Positions 35,397 to 43,507 of a DNA stretch of 64,000 bases are shown here, piece after piece. A program made the translations under genes and the position numbers. Origin of the DNA: Alkalihalobacillus sp. LMS6 (GTDB lineage: Bacteria; Bacillota; Bacilli; Bacillales; Bacillaceae_D); contig NZ_CP093302.1 in NCBI RefSeq assembly GCF_024362765.1, positions 2,975,564 to 3,039,563 of the forward strand, written 5' to 3'. The notes below the pieces were generated by a model, which was not told the origin of the DNA, ran no database searches, and saw nothing but the letters and a program-made list of their open reading frames with translations. Numbering within the stretch: position 1 is the stretch's first letter; every line of letters starts with the position of its first letter.

Positions 35397-36221
35397 ATGT
35401 CTATTGTAAAGTTAATGCTTTTTGAGTACAGAAGAATTTGGAAGCTTTACCTTGCTCTTGCTATTGGCATTTTGGTCGTGCAACTTCTTTCTATTTGGTA
35501 CGGCTCCTATCAAAACGCTTCATTCTATATCGAGAATGCACGTATTAGCGGCAGAAGTTACCTGCAGATTGCACAAGAATATGGCGTCTCCTTTTTTCAA
35601 CCTTTTCATGGCTTTCCGGTTATCGCGTCCATTATGATTTCCATAGCAGCTTTACTTCTTTATAGTTGTTTAATCTGGTACCGAGACTGGGTTGGGAAAT
35701 ATGCCATGGCACAGCGCTTATTTACACTTCCGATTACCCGTTCTTCTTTATTTTTCTCGAAATTATTTACAATTTTCTCTCTTGTATTAGGACTCATTGT
35801 GTTACAATTTTTTATTCTTCTAGCAGGCATAGGACTTGTCTACCTAACGGTTCCAAGTGAATTTCTACAAACTGATGACTTTTCTATTCGAACGATTATA
35901 GCTTTTAACCCCTTTTTATCAGTCCTTTTACCATCTACATTCACAAATTTTTTACTCACCTACGGGGCTGGCTTCACTTTTTTAACCGTTTTATTTGTAA
36001 TGATTTTATTGGAGCGATCCTTCCGTGTTAAAGGCGTCTTTTTAGGCGTTATTTTCGCAAGTTGGTCCATTGCCTTAAACGGTTTCGGTACATACCTTTC
36101 CGTTCGACTTCATTTATTTGAACGAGAAGTTTTGTTTATTTTGGCACTTACGCTCGTCTTGACAATAATTTTCTCGACTTTACTCAGTCTATTTTTATTA
36201 AAACGGAAGGTGCTGGTGTAA
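35397..36221 (+). CDS. ABC-2 type permease-like membrane protein
   Basis: 274 residues with six hydrophobic helices (about 20-40, 80-105, 125-160, 190-200, 205-235 and 245-270). They are arranged as in small ABC-2/YtrC-type permeases, with short cytoplasmic N-terminus MSIVKLMLFEYRRIWK. The open frame starts at 35361, but ATG 35397 follows AGGGGGA. It lies directly before a membrane-anchored protein gene and in the same operon as a GntR regulator and an ABC ATPase. The likely role is export or resistance to a cell-envelope-active compound (inference from ytr operons). Confidence 0.82.
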   Translation: MSIVKLMLFEYRRIWKLYLALAIGILVVQLLSIWYGSYQNASFYIENARISGRSYLQIAQEYGVSFFQPFHGFPVIASIMISIAALLLYSCLIWYRDWVGKYAMAQRLFTLPITRSSLFFSKLFTIFSLVLGLIVLQFFILLAGIGLVYLTVPSEFLQTDDFSIRTIIAFNPFLSVLLPSTFTNFLLTYGAGFTFLTVLFVMILLERSFRVKGVFLGVIFASWSIALNGFGTYLSVRLHLFEREVLFILALTLVLTIIFSTLLSLFLLKRKVLV

Positions 36222-37382
36222 ATGAATAAAAAGCGCTATGTTTTTTTTGGATTGTTCCTAGTGTTCATCGTTGCTACCATTACCACTGTCTATAGCGTAC
36301 AAGCATACGAACACCGACTCATTAAACATCCGTTTCAGTGGGAAGTAACGGAAGGAGATCAACATTTCTTTAACCAAGTTTCGTTTGAGGGACACGCAGA
36401 AAGTGTAGAGACAACTAGCTTTTATACATTTCAGGCAAACGGCTCTTCCATAGAACATAGCCACACTCGCCCCCTGCTTGAACGCTCTATGGGCTCGGCT
36501 AACTCGAATCAAATGATGTATGAGGATCGTTCCTTCTTCCGTATGAAGCCGTTAGAGCGTCGATTGGTACTAGAGAACGACCAATTCCTTGCTGCAGTTG
36601 GGGTTGAAGAGGTTTATCAGAATGGAATCTATCAGTATGATTTACTTATTCACAGTAAGCCAAAAGACGGGGACGAATCAAAGCGACTCCATCTAGAATC
36701 TGCAGACGAGTATCTATCGATTCTTAATGGCACGATCCATGAAAATCGCTTGCTTCTATTCAGTGGCGATTATTATAGCAATGAAGAGTTTCCAGGTTAT
36801 CTTACAGCCTACGAAATCGATTTAACAACAAATGAAGTTGTACATGAAACAAAGCTTACTGCGCCAACTACTGCTACAGGTAGAAACGGAGATGATATGC
36901 TAAGTGATTCGATGTATAACCCTAACACCATTACCTTTCATCCAGAGAAACCGATTGCTCTTTATACATACGAATCCTCTGACCGAACTGCTGGCTACAG
37001 CATCTATCATTTTGATACAAAAGAAAATCAAACAGTTGAGCAATCTCCAGACTATCAACACACACTCGTTTCCACATTTTCTGATGGGTTTCACCTTTTG
37101 GATCTTTCTAAAACAACTGGAAAAGCAAATTTACACACGATTCACATGGACGAGACTGGTGTGATAAATGATGAAGTGATTAAAGTAGAATTGCCCTCTT
37201 TACGAGATACAGTCCAGTTTTCTTATGCGAGCGATCAATTAACGTTGCTTCATCGAGATGATACCGGCTATCAACTTGATATGTATCATGTTCCTGAACA
37301 ATACCAGCTTCTTTCAGCGTCATTACTAGTAAAAGAGGAACATGGCTTGTTTCGAATTACATCCATGCAAACGAATGAATAA
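36222..37382 (+). CDS. Membrane-anchored extracytoplasmic protein of unknown function
   Basis: 386 residues: one N-terminal membrane helix (about 5-26, no lipobox Cys), then a large outside domain. It is rich in Thr, Asp, His and aromatic residues with repeating beta-strand-like blocks (for example YLTAYEIDLTTNEVVHETKL, ALYTYESSDRTAGYSIYHFD), which looks like a beta-propeller. I do not recognise a family. Its ATG begins one base after the permease stop, so the two are translationally coupled. It may be the sensory or substrate-binding part of the ABC system. Confidence 0.75.
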   Translation: MNKKRYVFFGLFLVFIVATITTVYSVQAYEHRLIKHPFQWEVTEGDQHFFNQVSFEGHAESVETTSFYTFQANGSSIEHSHTRPLLERSMGSANSNQMMYEDRSFFRMKPLERRLVLENDQFLAAVGVEEVYQNGIYQYDLLIHSKPKDGDESKRLHLESADEYLSILNGTIHENRLLLFSGDYYSNEEFPGYLTAYEIDLTTNEVVHETKLTAPTTATGRNGDDMLSDSMYNPNTITFHPEKPIALYTYESSDRTAGYSIYHFDTKENQTVEQSPDYQHTLVSTFSDGFHLLDLSKTTGKANLHTIHMDETGVINDEVIKVELPSLRDTVQFSYASDQLTLLHRDDTGYQLDMYHVPEQYQLLSASLLVKEEHGLFRITSMQTNE

Positions 37383-37394
37383 AAGGAGGGAATC

Positions 37395-37781
37395 ATGACT
37401 ATTCACTTTAACACCAGAGAACCCGTCTATATACAAGTCATTCGTTATTTTAAAGAACAAATTGCGTTAGGTCATTTACAAGCAGGACAAGAAATTCCGT
37501 CCCGTCGTGAGCTTGGGGCCTTACTAAATATTAATCCAAACACAGCCCAGCGTGCCTACAAAGAAATGGAGGAACAACAATTGATTGAAACGGAACGGAA
37601 TAAACCAAGTCGAATTACGCAAGACCCAACAATCGTCAATCAAGTACGTGCCGAACTCATTCAAGAGTCTGTTGATTTTTTTCTCGATTCAATGAAAACA
37701 ATCAATGTTCCCCTTGAAGAGTTACTTGCCATGATACGAACAAGGTATGAGAAAGGAGCCGACTCTTATGATAAGCGTTGA
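37395..37781 (+). CDS. GntR-family transcriptional regulator, YtrA subfamily
   Basis: 128 residues. N-terminal GntR winged helix (PVYIQVIRYFKEQIALGHLQ, IPSRRELGALLNINPNTAQRAYKEME) and a short C-terminal helical dimerisation region instead of a large ligand domain, as in YtrA. YtrA-type regulators repress ABC transporter operons induced by cell-wall-active antibiotics. AAAGGAGGG precedes the ATG. The two inverted repeats over the operon promoter are its probable operators. Its end overlaps the ATPase gene start by 14 bp. Confidence 0.92.
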   Translation: MTIHFNTREPVYIQVIRYFKEQIALGHLQAGQEIPSRRELGALLNINPNTAQRAYKEMEEQQLIETERNKPSRITQDPTIVNQVRAELIQESVDFFLDSMKTINVPLEELLAMIRTRYEKGADSYDKR

Positions 37782-38457
37782 AAACGTATCCCTTTCGTTT
37801 GGGCGTAAGTCGATTTGTAAGAATGTCACATTCACTGCAAAAAAAGGTGAGATCACATGCTTAATTGGCATTAATGGGGTTGGCAAAACAACCATGTTAA
37901 AAGCGATCGCAAACCTACTCCCCATTAAATCTGGACACATTACTATTGACGGCACGACGATGAATGCATCTAAGCAAAAAGAGGTTATATTCATCCCTGA
38001 TCTTTTGCCAATGTCCCCTAGTTTCACGATTCACGAAGGAATTTTGTTTATGAAAGATTTCTATACAAATTGGAACGACCACCGATGCGAAGAGCTGCTT
38101 ACTTTCTTTAAGATTGATTCGAAACAAAAAATAAGTCAATTATCAAAAGGAAGTTTAGCGAAAGTTAATCTACTATTAGGCTTATCGGTTGATGCGAGTT
38201 ATGTCATTATGGATGAACCATTTTCAGGAATTGATCTGTTTAGCCGTGAGGAAATCGCGTCGTTATTTGCAAGCGGCTTTCTTGAAGATAAAGGCATTTT
38301 AATGACCACCCATGAAATTCGTGACATCGAACATTTAATTGACAAAGCCATTCTATTAAAAGATGGAACAACCATAAAAGAATTTTATACGGAAGATACG
38401 CGTTTCGAAGAAGGTAAATCAATTGAAGATGTCATGCGTGATGTGTACGTGATGTGA
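37768..38457 (+). CDS. ABC transporter ATP-binding protein (YtrB-like)
   Basis: 229 residues: Walker A GINGVGKTT, signature LSKGSLAKV, Walker B YVIMDEP followed by FSGIDLFSR, and switch His in MTTHEIRDIEH. It is a short ATPase of the YtrB/CcmA-like group that partners ABC-2 permeases. The frame is open from 37747, but ATG 37768 follows AAAGGAG. It is the last gene of the GntR-controlled operon; a hairpin with weak T-run follows at 38480-38510. Confidence 0.93.
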   Translation: MISVENVSLSFGRKSICKNVTFTAKKGEITCLIGINGVGKTTMLKAIANLLPIKSGHITIDGTTMNASKQKEVIFIPDLLPMSPSFTIHEGILFMKDFYTNWNDHRCEELLTFFKIDSKQKISQLSKGSLAKVNLLLGLSVDASYVIMDEPFSGIDLFSREEIASLFASGFLEDKGILMTTHEIRDIEHLIDKAILLKDGTTIKEFYTEDTRFEEGKSIEDVMRDVYVM

Positions 38458-38548
38458 AACAGCAGCCGACAAAACGACCTTCATGAGTGAAAATGAATCA
38501 TTCATGAAGATCCGTTCTTTAAAAAGCTACTACGTGGAAGGAGCGCTC

Positions 38549-39301
38549 TTATTGTACGACGTAGTCAGTCGCCACACGAAAGCCCTTTTCCTTTACTGCC
38601 TGTATCGGAAACGTCTCATCCAAATGCATGCAGCAAATGAACGCACGTTGATCTTCAGAAATGATCTCCTCTAATTTCTTTAGCGATAAATGAACATTTC
38701 CTGGATAGTCTAAATAAGAGGTGTCTTGATACACTGTATGGTAAAACTGTTGGCTTATTTTCTCTAATACGAATGTAGGAATGCTTTTGCCGTCCCCACT
38801 ATAATAAAAATGCTCGTTTTTTGCTTCATGCACACATTCATACGCGTAACATTCTAGATGTGTAGCATGCTCGGCTTTTATCGGCTTTAACTGATAAGGA
38901 CCAAATGTTGCATTTTCCTCTACAGCTTCCCATATTACTTGCCCTTCTTCCACACCCATCCCGGTTAGAATCTGTTTAGCATGATCTAGTAGCGATCGGG
39001 GTGCTTTTAGTCGTAGCTTCGCTGTAAAGGCAGGCTGCACTTTTATATACGAATAGAAAATAAAATCACCTAATGAGCCAATGTGATCAGGGTGCGTATG
39101 TGTTAAGACAACCGTCATTCGCTCAACTCCTTCTAGTACTCGAAAACGCATTAAGCGCTCAAACGTTGCACTTCCACAGTCGAACATACATAATTCTTGT
39201 TCGTGATAAAAAAAACCTCCATTGTTACCTAGCTCCGTATGAAAAGCACTGCCACATCCGATAAAAGTAAGTGGACTATGTATGATTGGTTCATTTGTCA
39301 T
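38549..39301 (-). CDS. MBL-fold metallo-hydrolase
   Basis: 250 residues, metallo-beta-lactamase fold related to RNase Z/ribonuclease BN-like hydrolases. Zinc motif THTHPDHIGS (HxHxDH, about residues 71-77), later ligands in KAEHATHLECYAY and YYSGDGKS (Asp), and a final CCMHLDE (His). Substrate not predictable. It is divergent from the Rrf2 regulator gene, with about 100 bp between the starts, so a regulatory pair is possible. Confidence 0.87.
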   Translation of the reverse strand: MTNEPIIHSPLTFIGCGSAFHTELGNNGGFFYHEQELCMFDCGSATFERLMRFRVLEGVERMTVVLTHTHPDHIGSLGDFIFYSYIKVQPAFTAKLRLKAPRSLLDHAKQILTGMGVEEGQVIWEAVEENATFGPYQLKPIKAEHATHLECYAYECVHEAKNEHFYYSGDGKSIPTFVLEKISQQFYHTVYQDTSYLDYPGNVHLSLKKLEEIISEDQRAFICCMHLDETFPIQAVKEKGFRVATDYVVQ

Positions 39302-39403
39302 TAGAGGTTCTCCCTTCTTGTTTGTAAAAAACCATTTGCGTTGCTGTCTCGTTGACTTTATAGTAAAACAAACAGCAATTTATTAAAAGGGTGCGATTGA
39401 ACG

Positions 39404-39907
39404 ATGAAAGTAAAAAGTGGTGTCGAGCAGGCCGTTTGTATACTTGTTATGCTCGCCACACAGTCAAATCAACAATATGTGAAAAGCGATACAATTTCAA
39501 CACGTTTAGATGTGTCCCCGTCTTACTTAAAAAAGGTGATGCGAAAATTAGTGGTCCATGAACTTATTACGAGTACACCAGGAAATAGTGGTGGCTTCTC
39601 GCTCGCTCGACCGGCTGAATCCATTCATATGCTCGACATTGTCCGAGCTATTGAAGGTGGCGGTTCTTTTTTGAAAACAGAAGGGCTGATTGAACGGGTT
39701 TTTCCAGAAACGGATGCCGCTCGAGTCGGTTCACAACAACTCGAGGCAATCTTTTCTGATGCCCAAGAAGCTTATTATCAATCGTTACAGAATGTCACGT
39801 TAAAAGAAGCCATTCTTTCAACATTAAGTCGAGATACGATTCAGCTTGTCGACTGGAACGATGCTTTTGGACAAACAGATATTCAAAAGTTAAAGAATGA
39901 GTCGTAA
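39404..39907 (+). CDS. Rrf2-family transcriptional regulator
   Basis: 167 residues. N-terminal Rrf2 winged helix (VEQAVCILVMLATQ, ISTRLDVSPSYLKKVMRKL, TPGNSGGFSLARPAESIHMLDIVRAIEGG). The Fe-S cysteine triplet of IscR/NsrR is absent, so it is a non-cluster type like YwnA or CymR. The C-terminal extension is longer than in those. It lies divergent from the MBL hydrolase and 18 bp before the phosphoesterase gene, so it may control either neighbour. Confidence 0.9.
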   Translation: MKVKSGVEQAVCILVMLATQSNQQYVKSDTISTRLDVSPSYLKKVMRKLVVHELITSTPGNSGGFSLARPAESIHMLDIVRAIEGGGSFLKTEGLIERVFPETDAARVGSQQLEAIFSDAQEAYYQSLQNVTLKEAILSTLSRDTIQLVDWNDAFGQTDIQKLKNES

Positions 39908-39925
39908 AGAAAAGGAGTCGTTCTG

Positions 39926-40774
39926 TTGTTTAGTCGAAAAACCGTTCTCGTTTTAATTGTTGCATTCATCGCAGCGATTTATTTTTTCTATGCACAGAAT
40001 CACCAGCTCGTTGAGAACAACCATACCATTGAAGTCGAACACTTACCATTGGAGCATGATGGTATCACAATGGTTCATTTATCTGACCTCCATTCAGCCG
40101 AATTCGGCGATCGCAATGAACGCTTGTTAAACATGGTGAATGCCCAGTCTCCTGATATGATTTTTATGACTGGTGATTTAATTGACTCTTATACGTCGAA
40201 TCAAGGGGAAGGAGTTCAGTTAATGGAAGATCTTGTCGAGATTGCACCGACCTATTATGTAACAGGTAATCATGAATGGCGTTTAGATCTCGTAGATGAA
40301 TTAAGCGAAACCTTGACGAACTTGGGGGTCCATGTCCTTCGTAACGAAGCTGTAAATGTGGTAGTAGATGATTTCACCTTTCAACTGGTCGGAATTGATG
40401 ACCCTGACCGCTCGCCTAATGCGGATCCAATAGATGTAACCGCATCTTCATTACAAGAAGCAAATGTTTCAGCTTCTCAAGAATTGTATACCGTTTTACT
40501 TGCTCACCGACCTGAAATGTTTTCTACTTATCAAGAAGCGAATCTTGACCTTGTCTTGTCCGGTCATGCCCATGGCGGCCAAATTCGCCTTCCACTTATT
40601 GGAGGCATTCTTGCTCCAGGACAAGGCCTTTTTCCAGATTACAGTGAAGGCATGTATGAGGAGCAGGATACAAAAATGATCGTTAGCAGAGGGCTTGGCA
40701 ATAGCCTTTTCCCACTACGTGTATTTAATCGACCTGAAGTCATTCGAATTGATCTCATTCCTCCACCAGCCTAA
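39926..40774 (+). CDS. Membrane-anchored calcineurin-like metallophosphoesterase (YkuE-like)
   Basis: 282 residues: one N-terminal membrane helix (about 5-22), then a phosphoesterase domain. All five motifs are visible: LSDLHSAEFG, TGDLID, TGNHEWR, LLAHRPE and SGHAHGGQIRLP. YkuE-type enzymes act outside the membrane on phospholipid- or UDP-sugar-type substrates; the substrate here is unknown. TTG start with AAAAGGAG eight bases upstream, 18 bp after the Rrf2 gene. Confidence 0.92.
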   Translation: MFSRKTVLVLIVAFIAAIYFFYAQNHQLVENNHTIEVEHLPLEHDGITMVHLSDLHSAEFGDRNERLLNMVNAQSPDMIFMTGDLIDSYTSNQGEGVQLMEDLVEIAPTYYVTGNHEWRLDLVDELSETLTNLGVHVLRNEAVNVVVDDFTFQLVGIDDPDRSPNADPIDVTASSLQEANVSASQELYTVLLAHRPEMFSTYQEANLDLVLSGHAHGGQIRLPLIGGILAPGQGLFPDYSEGMYEEQDTKMIVSRGLGNSLFPLRVFNRPEVIRIDLIPPPA

Positions 40775-40784
40775 TGAAACTATA

Positions 40785-40810
40785 AAAGCACACGCCGCGG
40801 CGTGTGCTTT
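40785..40810. terminator. Bidirectional terminator-like palindrome
   Basis: Perfect 26-bp palindrome, arms AAAGCACACGCCG / CGGCGTGTGCTTT, between the convergent phosphoesterase and DJ-1/PfpI genes. Confidence 0.82.
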
Positions 40811-40814
40811 CCGA

Positions 40815-41477
40815 TTATAGTGCTTGAATAAATTGTTTTGCTGTTTCAATAGATGACTGTGGATTTTGACCGGTAACAAGTTTTCCATCCGCATAGACGT
40901 TTTCTTCCCAGTCGCCTTTCCCAACAAAGATTGCGCCTTCTTTACGTAAGCGTGTTTCAAGTAGGAACGGCATTTGATTCACTAATTCAACGCCTTCTTC
41001 TTCCGTATTCGTGAACGCTGCGACTTTGCGATTTGCGACAAGAAACTCTCCGTTTTCTAGCAGTACACCTGTCAATGCAGCAGGACCGTGACAAACGGCA
41101 CCAATGCCTTTATCTGCCGCGTGGAAATCACGCAAGATTTGCTGTAACTCTTCATTATCTGCTAAATCAAACATTGCTCCGTGACCACCAGGCATGAACA
41201 CACCGTCATAACTAGCTGATTCTATTTCAGATAAGGGGATTGTCCGTTTTAAAAGCTCTGCTAATTCATGCCACTTCTCTGGAATTTCACCGTTATCTAA
41301 GCTTGCATCGTCGATTAGAGACTCTCCACCTTTTGGACTAGCAACCGTTACTTGATAGCCTGCTTTTGTAAATTCTTCGTATGGCTCTGTAAACTCTGAT
41401 AACCAAATACCAGCGAACCCTTGATTATTCATTCTTTCACCGTTTGTTACAACCATTAATAAATGTTTTGTACTCAT
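40815..41477 (-). CDS. DJ-1/PfpI-family protein (Hsp31/YajL-like)
   Basis: 220 residues with the class I glutamine-amidotransferase-like fold. The nucleophile elbow is GIGAVCHGPAAL (Cys), and the acidic partner lies in FAGIWLSEFTEPY and FMPGGHGAMFDL. This subgroup includes Hsp31-like glyoxalase III/deglycase or chaperone proteins. Its substrate cannot be told from sequence. Monocistronic, on the minus strand. Confidence 0.9.
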   Translation of the reverse strand: MSTKHLLMVVTNGERMNNQGFAGIWLSEFTEPYEEFTKAGYQVTVASPKGGESLIDDASLDNGEIPEKWHELAELLKRTIPLSEIESASYDGVFMPGGHGAMFDLADNEELQQILRDFHAADKGIGAVCHGPAALTGVLLENGEFLVANRKVAAFTNTEEEGVELVNQMPFLLETRLRKEGAIFVGKGDWEENVYADGKLVTGQNPQSSIETAKQFIQAL

Positions 41478-41542
41478 GTTGATCTCTCCCTTATATTTAT
41501 GCTACTCCTCTTCTTCCCTATGGCTTTTCCCTTTAAACAAGA

Positions 41543-41571
41543 AAAAACATTGCGACTACTGCAATGTTTTT
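41543..41571. terminator. Bidirectional terminator
   Basis: AAAAACATTGC / GCAATGTTTTT stem (41543-41553 and 41561-41571) with a 7-nt loop. On the minus strand it ends the HAD phosphatase gene. Confidence 0.88.
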
Positions 41572-41578
41572 CCTGTTG

Positions 41579-42391
41579 CTATGACTTTCGTATTTTCGTT
41601 TGAATTGCGTAAGCCACACCATCTTCATTAATAGATTTTGTAATAAAGTCAGCAGCTTCCTTTAATGCTGGAATAGCATTTTCCATCGCCACTCCACACC
41701 CAGCGTATTGAATCATTGATAAGTCATTGCCGTTATCTCCAATACACATGACTTCTTCTTGAGCAATCCCGAGCTTTTCGGCTAAATGTTTCACGGCATT
41801 TCCTTTGCTTGCTTCTTTATGAAGAATTTCTAAAAAGAACGGGGCGCTTTGGACCATTTCATAACGTTCTTTTATATGATTCGGAATGGAAGCTTTTGTT
41901 TTTTCAAGCTTTTCCGGATCGTCAATAAACATAATTTTCGGCAAGACGATGTCTTCATCGAACTCATCTTTCGTTCGAAAACTTAACGGAACTTGCGTCA
42001 CGTATGATTCATAGACCGTATAAGGAGAGACATCTTTATCGAAGGTATACAGTTTTTGTTGATCAAAAAAATGCATCGGCGTTTGTAAATCAGCGGCAAC
42101 ATTCGATAAGTCGAGTAAGTCTTGATAGCCAAGCGTTAACGAAACCACATTCTCATTCGTGTGCGTATTTTGAACAAGGGCACCATTATAAGCAATGACG
42201 TAATCATCTTCCGTCGTTAATTCAAGCTCAAGTAAATACCGGGTCACACCGCCTAACGGTCTGCCTGTACAAAGAACGACCGTCGCTCCTTCCGCCTTTG
42301 CTTGTTGAAGAGCTTCTTTCACTCCCGGTGTTACATGATGCTGATCATTTAATAATGTTCCATCCATATCTATGGCTATTAATTTATACAT
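41579..42391 (-). CDS. Cof-type HAD-IIB family sugar phosphatase (YidA-like)
   Basis: 270 residues. HAD motif I AIDMDGTLLND (nucleophile Asp), motif II VVLCTGRP, motif III Lys in ASKGNAVKHLAEKLG and motif IV CIGDNGNDLSMIQYAG. Large C2 cap domain as in Cof phosphatases that dephosphorylate sugar phosphates or flavin precursors. The frame is open to 42421, but ATG 42391 gives the normal MYKLIAIDMDG start with GGAAGAGAG upstream. It follows the Prs paralogue by about 40 bp and is probably co-transcribed with it. Confidence 0.92.
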   Translation of the reverse strand: MYKLIAIDMDGTLLNDQHHVTPGVKEALQQAKAEGATVVLCTGRPLGGVTRYLLELELTTEDDYVIAYNGALVQNTHTNENVVSLTLGYQDLLDLSNVAADLQTPMHFFDQQKLYTFDKDVSPYTVYESYVTQVPLSFRTKDEFDEDIVLPKIMFIDDPEKLEKTKASIPNHIKERYEMVQSAPFFLEILHKEASKGNAVKHLAEKLGIAQEEVMCIGDNGNDLSMIQYAGCGVAMENAIPALKEAADFITKSINEDGVAYAIQTKIRKS

Positions 42392-42430
42392 TTCTCTCTT
42401 CCACTCCTTTAAAACCCACACATTCGACAG

Positions 42431-43381
42431 TTATTTAAACAATTTACTAACCGATTGTTCTTTATAGATTCGATAAATTGCATCGGCAAGCAAATCGGCC
42501 ATCGATAAAATTGTCATGTTATCAAGCTTCTTATCGTCAGGCATTTCAATGGTATTCGTTACAACAATTTCTTTAATTGGTGCAATCCGTAACCGTTCAA
42601 TTGCTGGTCCTGTTAACACAGGATGCGTGCAGCATGTATATACGTCCTGTGCACCATGTTCCACAAGTGCAGTTGCTGCTAATGTAACGGTTGCTGCTGT
42701 ATCAATAAGATCATCAATAATAATCGCATTCATTCCTTTTACATCCCCAACAATTTCAATCGCTTGTGGAAAACCAGGTTCCGGGTGGCGCTTGTCGACA
42801 AATGCGATTGGTGCATCAATGTATTCAGCTAGCTTTCTCGCTCTTCCCAACCCAGATGTATTCGGTGCAACGACTACAGGATTTTCCAAATTTTTGTTCA
42901 CATAATGTTGCGCAAGAAGCGGCAATCCCTGCAGTGGATCAACAGGAAGATTAAAAAATCCTTGTATTTGCGGTGCATGAAGGTCTACCGTTACCATTCG
43001 GTCAGCGCCAGCAGCTTCAAGTAGGTTTGCAATGAGTTTGGCCGCAATCGGTTCTCTTGAGCGGGCTTTTCGATCTTGTCTTGCATACCCATAGTAAGGA
43101 ATGACAACATTAATCTCACGTGCTGACGCTCGTTTTAACGCATCAATCATGATTAATAGTTCTACAACATGTTCATTTCCAGGCTGAGCGGTTGACTGCA
43201 CGACAAATACTTTTGCCCCACGAACACTTTCTTGAATATGTATTTTAACTTCTCCATCACTAAATCGATTGACTGTACATTGGCCGATTGAACACCCAAG
43301 TCGATCCGCAACTTCTTTTGTTAACAAAGGGTTTGAGTGCAGGGTAAAAAGTTTAAACTTCTCGTCTAATTCGTAACTCAC
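42431..43381 (-). CDS. prs: Ribose-phosphate pyrophosphokinase-like protein (divergent Prs paralogue)
   Basis: 316 residues, aligning end to end with class I PRPP synthase (NRFSDGEVKIHIQESVRG; YYGYARQDRKARSREPI; DLHAPQIQGFF). It should make PRPP from ribose-5-phosphate and ATP. It departs from B. subtilis Prs (as I recall it) at key sites. The SPDHGG segment is APNTSG, the catalytic flexible loop KRRPRPN is KRHPEPG, and the PRPP loop DTAGT is DTAAT. Genomic context also differs: not next to glmU, but beside a HAD phosphatase. I read it as a second, specialised copy rather than the housekeeping enzyme. Confidence 0.85.
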   Translation of the reverse strand: MSYELDEKFKLFTLHSNPLLTKEVADRLGCSIGQCTVNRFSDGEVKIHIQESVRGAKVFVVQSTAQPGNEHVVELLIMIDALKRASAREINVVIPYYGYARQDRKARSREPIAAKLIANLLEAAGADRMVTVDLHAPQIQGFFNLPVDPLQGLPLLAQHYVNKNLENPVVVAPNTSGLGRARKLAEYIDAPIAFVDKRHPEPGFPQAIEIVGDVKGMNAIIIDDLIDTAATVTLAATALVEHGAQDVYTCCTHPVLTGPAIERLRIAPIKEIVVTNTIEMPDDKKLDNMTILSMADLLADAIYRIYKEQSVSKLFK

Positions 43382-43464
43382 GTCAACGCCTCCTCGCTTT
43401 AATCAAATTGCTTTTATTGTAGCTTACTTTTGCAGTTTATACAAAATGTTGTCCCCGAATAAAA

Positions 43465-43501
43465 AAAGTGCCCCTCTCAATGTTAAAGAGAAGAACACTT
43501 T
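43465..43501 (-). terminator. Terminator of Gfo/Idh/MocA gene (minus strand)
   Basis: AAAGTG...CACTTT stem with inner TCTC/GAGA pairing; on the minus strand it is followed by a run of seven T. Confidence 0.75.
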
Positions 43502-43507
43502 CACACA

